A stretch of DNA of 64,000 bases from Geodermatophilus africanus (lineage in GTDB: Bacteria; Actinomycetota; Actinomycetes; Mycobacteriales; Geodermatophilaceae). The notes beneath the pieces were generated by a model, which worked only from the letters and a program-made list of their open reading frames with translations, did not search any database and was not told the origin of the DNA. A program made the translations under genes and the position numbers. This document shows positions 60,228-64,000 of this stretch, one piece after another. The first letter of the stretch is position 1. Each line of letters starts with the position of its first letter. Location: positions 62,001 to 126,000 of the forward strand of contig NZ_FNOT01000001.1 in NCBI RefSeq assembly GCF_900107105.1, given 5' to 3'.

Positions 60228-60830
60228 TCAGTCGCGTCCGGGAGCCAGGCCGGCCACGACCTCCCCCAGCCGCACGAGCGTCTGCTGCGCGGCCGTCAGC
60301 AGCGAGCCGCCCCCCTGCGCCCGCCACGATCGGAGGGCCACCCGCAGCACCAGGATGCCGATCCCGGCCTCCAGCAGGGCCGCCGGGTCCGGCGCCGGCA
60401 GGCCGCGCGACCTCGCGAGACCCGCCGCCAGTGCACTCTCCATGTCCCGCTGGACCGTCAGCGTCCGCTGCATGAGCCGGGGGTGCCCGAGCACGATCTG
60501 GTCCCGCAGCGCGAGCACGTCCTGCTGCGACTCGAGGAAGGCCGCGAACTCGCCGAGGACGACCGGCAGACGCTCCGCGTCCGGCACCTCGGCGCCGGCC
60601 TCGAGCGCCCTGTCGAGCGCCGCGGTGAAGTCTTCCCGGTAGGCGAAGACGACCTCCTCCTTGGTCCCGAAGTGCCGGTAGAAGGTGGCGGGAGCCACAC
60701 CGGCCTCGGCGCAGACGTCCTCCACCGTGACGTGGTCGAACCCTCGGGCGCGGAAGAGCTCCAGCGCCGTCGCCTCGATCCGGGCACGCCGCTGCTCCCG
60801 CGAGCCGGCGACCGGACTGCTCGGAGGCAT
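60228..60830 (-). CDS. TetR-family transcriptional regulator
   Basis: The 200-residue regulator has an N-terminal HTH: RIEATALELFRARGFDHVTVEDVCAEAGVAPATFYRHFGTKEEVV, typical of TetR. The C-terminal ligand-binding half is helical and unrecognised. AGGAGG precedes the ATG. It is divergent from the dehalogenase-like gene, with a shared 16-mer in the intervening region, and is a likely local repressor of the two downstream hydrolase genes. Confidence 0.9.
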   Translation of the reverse strand: MPPSSPVAGSREQRRARIEATALELFRARGFDHVTVEDVCAEAGVAPATFYRHFGTKEEVVFAYREDFTAALDRALEAGAEVPDAERLPVVLGEFAAFLESQQDVLALRDQIVLGHPRLMQRTLTVQRDMESALAAGLARSRGLPAPDPAALLEAGIGILVLRVALRSWRAQGGGSLLTAAQQTLVRLGEVVAGLAPGRD

Positions 60831-60936
60831 GCCGCCTTCCTCCTGTTCCGCAGCGGGGCCGGTCGTGGACGCGGCACGAGTCTGTCACCCCGGCGCCTCG
60901 GGGGCCGCGCTGACGTGCACGTTCCCCGGTGGGCAG

Positions 60937-60952
60937 TCAGCTGACCGATGCG
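60937..60952 (+). promoter_or_regulatory. Candidate TetR operator, copy 1
   Basis: TCAGCTGACCGATGCG with the palindrome GTCAGCTGAC at its left edge, 70 bases upstream of the dehalogenase-like start. A one-mismatch copy lies before the next hydrolase gene. Confidence 0.5.
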
Positions 60953-61021
60953 CCGCGGCCCGGCCCTCGGGCACGGTCTCCCGTCGCGGCCGCGTCGACC
61001 GCGCCCAGCAGGAGGAACGGG

Positions 61022-61972
61022 ATGTCCACACCTGTCGACACTGCGAGCGACGGCGTCTTCCCGGACGGGTTCGACGACCTGACCCTCTCGCGCGCATCCG
61101 TCGGGGAGGTCTCCCTGCGGGTCCGCCACGGCGGCTCGGGACCTCCGCTGCTCCTCCTCCACGGCTACCCCGAGACGCACCTCGCGTGGGGGCTCGTGGC
61201 GGGTGGGCTCGCGCGGGACTCCACGGTCGTGCTCCCCGACCTGCGCGGGTACGGCGACAGCTCCAAGCCGGCCGCGGTGCCCGGTCACGAGACCTACGGC
61301 AAGCGGGCCATGGCGGAGGACTGCATCGCGCTGATGGCGGGACTCGGCTTCGACGCCTTCGACGTCGTCGGCCACGACCGCGGCGGGCGGGTCGCCTACC
61401 GGATGGCGCTGGACCACCCCGAGGTGGTCCACCGGCTCACAGTGCTGGACGTCATCCCGACCGGCGAGGTCTGGGCCCGGGCCGACGCCCGGTTCGCCCT
61501 CGGCTACTGGCACTGGACCTTCCTGGCCCAGCCGCACCCGATCCCCGAGCGGCTCATCGGGCGAGACCCCGACTTCTTCTTCCTCGACGCGGAGTTCAGT
61601 GGGGCCCTCCGCCGGTTCCCCGCGGTGGCGGTGGCCGACTACGCCCGCTGCGCCCGGGATCCGGCGGCCATCGAGGCCATGTGCGAGGACTACCGGGCCG
61701 GGGCCACCTGCGACCGTCGGGCGGACGACGAGGACCGTGCCGCCGGGCGACGGATCACCTGCCCCACGCAGGTGCTCTGGGCCGGCAGGGGTGCCCTCGA
61801 GGCCTGGTACGACACCCTCGCGATCTGGCGGGAGTGGGCCGACGACGTCACCGGGCGGGCGTTCGACTGCGGTCACTTCATGATCGAGGAGAGACCGCGA
61901 GAGACGCTCGCCGCGATCCGGGACTTCCACGTCGGCTCCCGGATCGCGACCGGGCCGACCGGATCCGCCTGA
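61022..61972 (+). CDS. Fluoroacetate-dehalogenase-like alpha/beta hydrolase
   Basis: The 316-residue protein carries the full catalytic pattern of fluoroacetate dehalogenases: nucleophile Asp119 with Arg120 and Arg123 in GHDRGGR, acidic Asp143, the halide-pocket pair His164-Trp165 in GYWHWTFL, a Tyr in CEDYRAG (224) and catalytic His285 in FDCGHFM. Spacing between these agrees with the characterised bacterial enzyme family. It may also act on other haloacids or epoxides. AGGAGG precedes the ATG. It is divergent from the TetR gene. Confidence 0.85.
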   Translation: MSTPVDTASDGVFPDGFDDLTLSRASVGEVSLRVRHGGSGPPLLLLHGYPETHLAWGLVAGGLARDSTVVLPDLRGYGDSSKPAAVPGHETYGKRAMAEDCIALMAGLGFDAFDVVGHDRGGRVAYRMALDHPEVVHRLTVLDVIPTGEVWARADARFALGYWHWTFLAQPHPIPERLIGRDPDFFFLDAEFSGALRRFPAVAVADYARCARDPAAIEAMCEDYRAGATCDRRADDEDRAAGRRITCPTQVLWAGRGALEAWYDTLAIWREWADDVTGRAFDCGHFMIEERPRETLAAIRDFHVGSRIATGPTGSA

Positions 61973-61990
61973 CGCCGGTCGGCCATCGGG

Positions 61991-62006
61991 TCACCTGACC
62001 GATGCG
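61991..62006 (+). promoter_or_regulatory. Candidate TetR operator, copy 2
   Basis: TCACCTGACCGATGCG differs by one base from the copy upstream of the dehalogenase-like gene and lies about 110 bases before the next hydrolase start. Confidence 0.5.
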
Positions 62007-62118
62007 GCCGCCCGGACGGCCGGGGCAACGTCCCTGCCTGCGGCACGCCGTCCCCGACGCCCGGGCGCACGGCGGGTGCCACGTCAGGTTCCGCCGACCC
62101 GTCCCGGAGGAGATCACC

Positions 62119-62859
62119 ATGACCGAGGCCACCACCACGAACGGCGCACGGCCGACCGTCGCCCTCGTCCACGGCGCCTTCGCCGACAGCTCCGGCTGGG
62201 ACGACGTGGTCGCCCAGCTCCTCGCCGACGGGGTGGGCGTGCGGGCCGTCTCCAACCCGCTGCGGGGCATCACGCACGACGCCGCCTACGTGGCCAGCGC
62301 CCTCTCGCAGATCGAGGGGCCGGTGCTCGCCGTCGGACACTCCTACGGCGGGGCGGTCATCACCAACGCCGCGCTGCGGGCGGGCAACGTCGTCGGGCTG
62401 GTCTACGTGGCCGGCTTCGCGCCCGACGAGGGCGAGACCCTGCAGGACATCGAGAGCGACTCGAAGGACAGCGTCCTGACCACGGCCCTGCTGCAGTGGA
62501 GCTACCCGACCGGCGACTCCGGGACGCAGACCGAGTTCGCGATCGACCCGGACAGGTTCCACGACGCCTTCGCCTCCGACGTGTCGGAGGAACGGGCCCG
62601 CGTCATGGCGGCCACCCAGCGGCCCATCTCGGCCCTGGGCTTCGGGGAGCCGACCGCGGCGCCGGCGTGGAAGAGCCTGCCGTCCTGGGCGGTCATCCCG
62701 ACGGGCGACAGGGCGGCGGGCAGCGACGTCCTGCGGACCATGGCCGCACGGGCCGGCGCCACGGTGACCGAGGCGGAGGGCTCCCACGTGATCATGGTGT
62801 CGCAGCCGCAGGTCGTCACCGCGGTCGTCCGGCAGGCGCTCCAGGCCGTCTCGGCGTAG
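62119..62859 (+). CDS. Alpha/beta hydrolase (esterase-like)
   Basis: A 246-residue alpha/beta hydrolase with oxyanion region VALVHGAFADSSGW, nucleophile Ser75 in VGHSYGGAV and C-terminal His223 in EGSHVIMVSQP. It resembles small cytoplasmic esterases annotated as salicylate-esterase/EstC-like in bacteria. GGAGGAGA precedes the ATG. It probably shares control with the dehalogenase-like gene. Substrate unknown. Confidence 0.85.
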   Translation: MTEATTTNGARPTVALVHGAFADSSGWDDVVAQLLADGVGVRAVSNPLRGITHDAAYVASALSQIEGPVLAVGHSYGGAVITNAALRAGNVVGLVYVAGFAPDEGETLQDIESDSKDSVLTTALLQWSYPTGDSGTQTEFAIDPDRFHDAFASDVSEERARVMAATQRPISALGFGEPTAAPAWKSLPSWAVIPTGDRAAGSDVLRTMAARAGATVTEAEGSHVIMVSQPQVVTAVVRQALQAVSA

Positions 62860-62876
62860 CGGTCGCCTGCCGCTCC

Positions 62877-62909
62877 GGTCGTCGGGACCGCGTCCCGGTC
62901 CCGACGACC
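62877..62909. terminator. Strong bidirectional hairpin
   Basis: Fourteen-base perfect arms GGTCGTCGGGACCG and CGGTCCCGACGACC (62877-62890 and 62896-62909) with a five-base loop, placed between two converging genes. Confidence 0.7.
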
Positions 62910-62924
62910 CGACCCCGCCCGGCG

Positions 62925-63221
62925 TCACCCGGAGGCGCCCTCCGCAGGCGTCATCCGCAGCAGCCGGACCCCGGTCATCTCCAGTCGCAGGCCCGCCGCG
63001 TCGGAGGCGCACCGGAGCACGACCTGCATGCAGCCCGGGCACCGGACGACGAGCGCGGGCGCGTCGGCGTAGACCAGGTGCTCACCCAGGGGCGCCGGGC
63101 GTCCGCAGTGCGCGCAGGTCGAGACCGCCGTCGTCGGGTCCACCGCGAAGACCTCCCGCAGGACACCTCCCGCCGCGTTGCCGTCCAGCCGCCGACCACC
63201 CGTCTCCGGGACACCGGTCAC
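62925..63221 (-). CDS. DUF6510-family zinc-ribbon protein
   Basis: The 98-residue protein starts VPETGGRRLDGNAAGGVLREVF and has CAHCGRPAPLGEH then VVRCPGCMQVVLRC, two CxxC pairs that would hold one zinc. This matches the DUF6510 pattern. GGAGGGG precedes the GTG start. Function unknown. Confidence 0.82.
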   Translation of the reverse strand: MTGVPETGGRRLDGNAAGGVLREVFAVDPTTAVSTCAHCGRPAPLGEHLVYADAPALVVRCPGCMQVVLRCASDAAGLRLEMTGVRLLRMTPAEGASG

Positions 63222-63244
63222 GGGACACCCCTCCGATCCGCTCG

Positions 63245-63706
63245 TCAGCGATCCGTCCAGTCGTCGTCCGCATCGGGGACGACGTGCACCGCCCCCTCCT
63301 CGGCGGAGGCCGCCCCCGAGTCGATGCCCACGTCGAGGGCGTACAGCTCCGGCTCGACGTCCCCCCAGCGCTCGACGGTCTCCATCAGCCGCCCCGCGCG
63401 GCGGCCGCCGACCTCCTCGTCGATGAGCTCCCCGTCGGTGTCGGAGGCGTCGCCCAGACCGTCCCCCTCCACCTGCTGCTGCTCCGGGACCTCACGGGCG
63501 AGTCGACCCGCCAGGCTCTCGCCGGCCAGCTCCTCGCGTTCGGTGGTCCCCCAGTCCGTGACCGCCCACGGGCGATCGGCCGGGGACCAGCCGGTGTCGA
63601 GCACGTCGGCGACGCCGCCGGGGTCCTCGAGGGAGTCCTGTGCCTCCAGGACGCCGGAGTCCTGCTCGGGATCGGTCCCGTCGGTGCCGAAGACGAACGG
63701 GTCCAC
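63245..63706 (-). CDS. DUF5709-family protein
   Basis: The 153-residue acidic protein has the DUF5709 layout: SLEDPGGVADVLDTGWSPADRPWAV, then GTTEREELAGESLAGRLAREVPE and a C-terminal acidic tail ending VHVVPDADDDWTDR. GAGGAGG precedes the GTG at 63706. The family is actinobacterial and uncharacterised. It lies 23 bases upstream of the DUF6510 gene, so the two are probably co-transcribed. Confidence 0.8.
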   Translation of the reverse strand: MDPFVFGTDGTDPEQDSGVLEAQDSLEDPGGVADVLDTGWSPADRPWAVTDWGTTEREELAGESLAGRLAREVPEQQQVEGDGLGDASDTDGELIDEEVGGRRAGRLMETVERWGDVEPELYALDVGIDSGAASAEEGAVHVVPDADDDWTDR

Positions 63707-64000
63707 CGCACAACCTCCTCGGGCCGGAGCAGGGAACGTCCTCCGCCGGGGGCGGGTCGCCCGGATCCTCCTGGCGCCGGTGGCCCGCCGCGCGAGGCGA
63801 CCGTGGCAGCACCGACCACGCCGGTGCATCGGTCATCCGACTGGACGTGGCACCCTCCCCGGGGCCCGAGGTCCCTGGTGGCCCCTTTCCCGGTGAGAGA
63901 GACTCTCACCGCGACACGGACGACCGAACCAGGACCGCCACGACCGAGGGCTCGTGTCCCGGCTCCGCCGGGGACGCGCGGGAGGGGACTCCCTTGCCAG
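63707..64000. other. Right-edge intergenic stretch
   Basis: No gene is supported up to the window end; it contains one perfect inverted repeat. Confidence 0.4.
63891..63911. repeat. Perfect 9-bp inverted repeat
   Basis: CGGTGAGAG and CTCTCACCG (63891-63899, 63903-63911) flank AGA. It could be an operator or the stem of a terminator for a gene outside the window. Confidence 0.6.

Overview
The window is uniformly GC-rich, uses GTG starts freely, shows many GTGA start/stop overlaps and has strong GGAGG-type ribosome sites. This points to a high-GC actinobacterium. The gene content (RecD2, SARP and LuxR/STAND regulators, a response regulator fused to a thioredoxin-reductase fold, DUF5709 and DUF6510 proteins) fits the Geodermatophilaceae (Blastococcus, Geodermatophilus, Modestobacter). 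That family assignment is inference. I saw no rRNA, tRNA, CRISPR array or intact insertion sequence.

Layout. 0-5.6 kb: two tandem nucleotidyl cyclase/AAA/TPR signalling ATPases, the first cut by the window edge. 5.6-8.6 kb: a translationally coupled cyclic-nucleotide-binding histidine kinase and its receiver/thioredoxin-reductase-fold partner. 9-12 kb: an enoyl-CoA hydratase and a long acyl-CoA dehydrogenase. 12.3-16.2 kb: a TANGO2-like NRDE protein, two antibiotic-biosynthesis-monooxygenase-fold (ABM) proteins and a flavin monooxygenase. 16.2-24.0 kb: a DNA recombination block (Cas4/RecB-like nuclease, phage-type RecA-fold ATPase, RecD2 helicase, SSB). It is bracketed by the 3' and 5' ends of a second, ruined enoyl-CoA hydratase copy. 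24.3-26.4 kb: small membrane and hypothetical proteins and a frameshifted gene.

26.7-35.5 kb looks like a biosynthetic cluster. A four-gene coupled operon encodes a cupin, a B12-binding subunit, a glutamate-mutase large subunit fused to an FAD/NAD(P)-binding module, and an acyl-CoA synthetase. It follows DoxX, spondin-domain and vanadium haloperoxidase genes. 36-38.4 kb holds decayed and interrupted genes, including a membrane protein whose reading frame continues well past an in-frame TAA. 38.5-42.5 kb holds a SNF2 helicase and a cytochrome P450.

43-51.5 kb is the most unusual part. It resembles a nucleotide-dependent immune (conflict) locus: a SLOG-type protein with a deoxyribosyltransferase-like domain and a TRAFs-binding/TPR tail, a two-TM SLATT protein and a membrane-anchored TIR protein. 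A degenerate cytochrome b5-like protein, a WD40 remnant, a protease-less Nal1-like domain and two SARP regulators lie alongside. Two regulatory signatures tie the region together: a bipartite GTATC-N17/18-CTCTG element before at least nine genes, and GCGGTGA direct repeats at 11-bp period before the SLOG and SLATT genes.

51.6-63.7 kb starts with a large LuxR regulator and continues with detoxification-type enzymes: SnoaL-like, VOC, flavin disulfide reductase-like, epoxide hydrolase, thioredoxin-like, a TetR regulator, fluoroacetate-dehalogenase-like and a second alpha/beta hydrolase. Repeated ACCAGGG boxes and a shared 16-mer suggest at least two local regulons. The window ends with DUF6510 and DUF5709 proteins.
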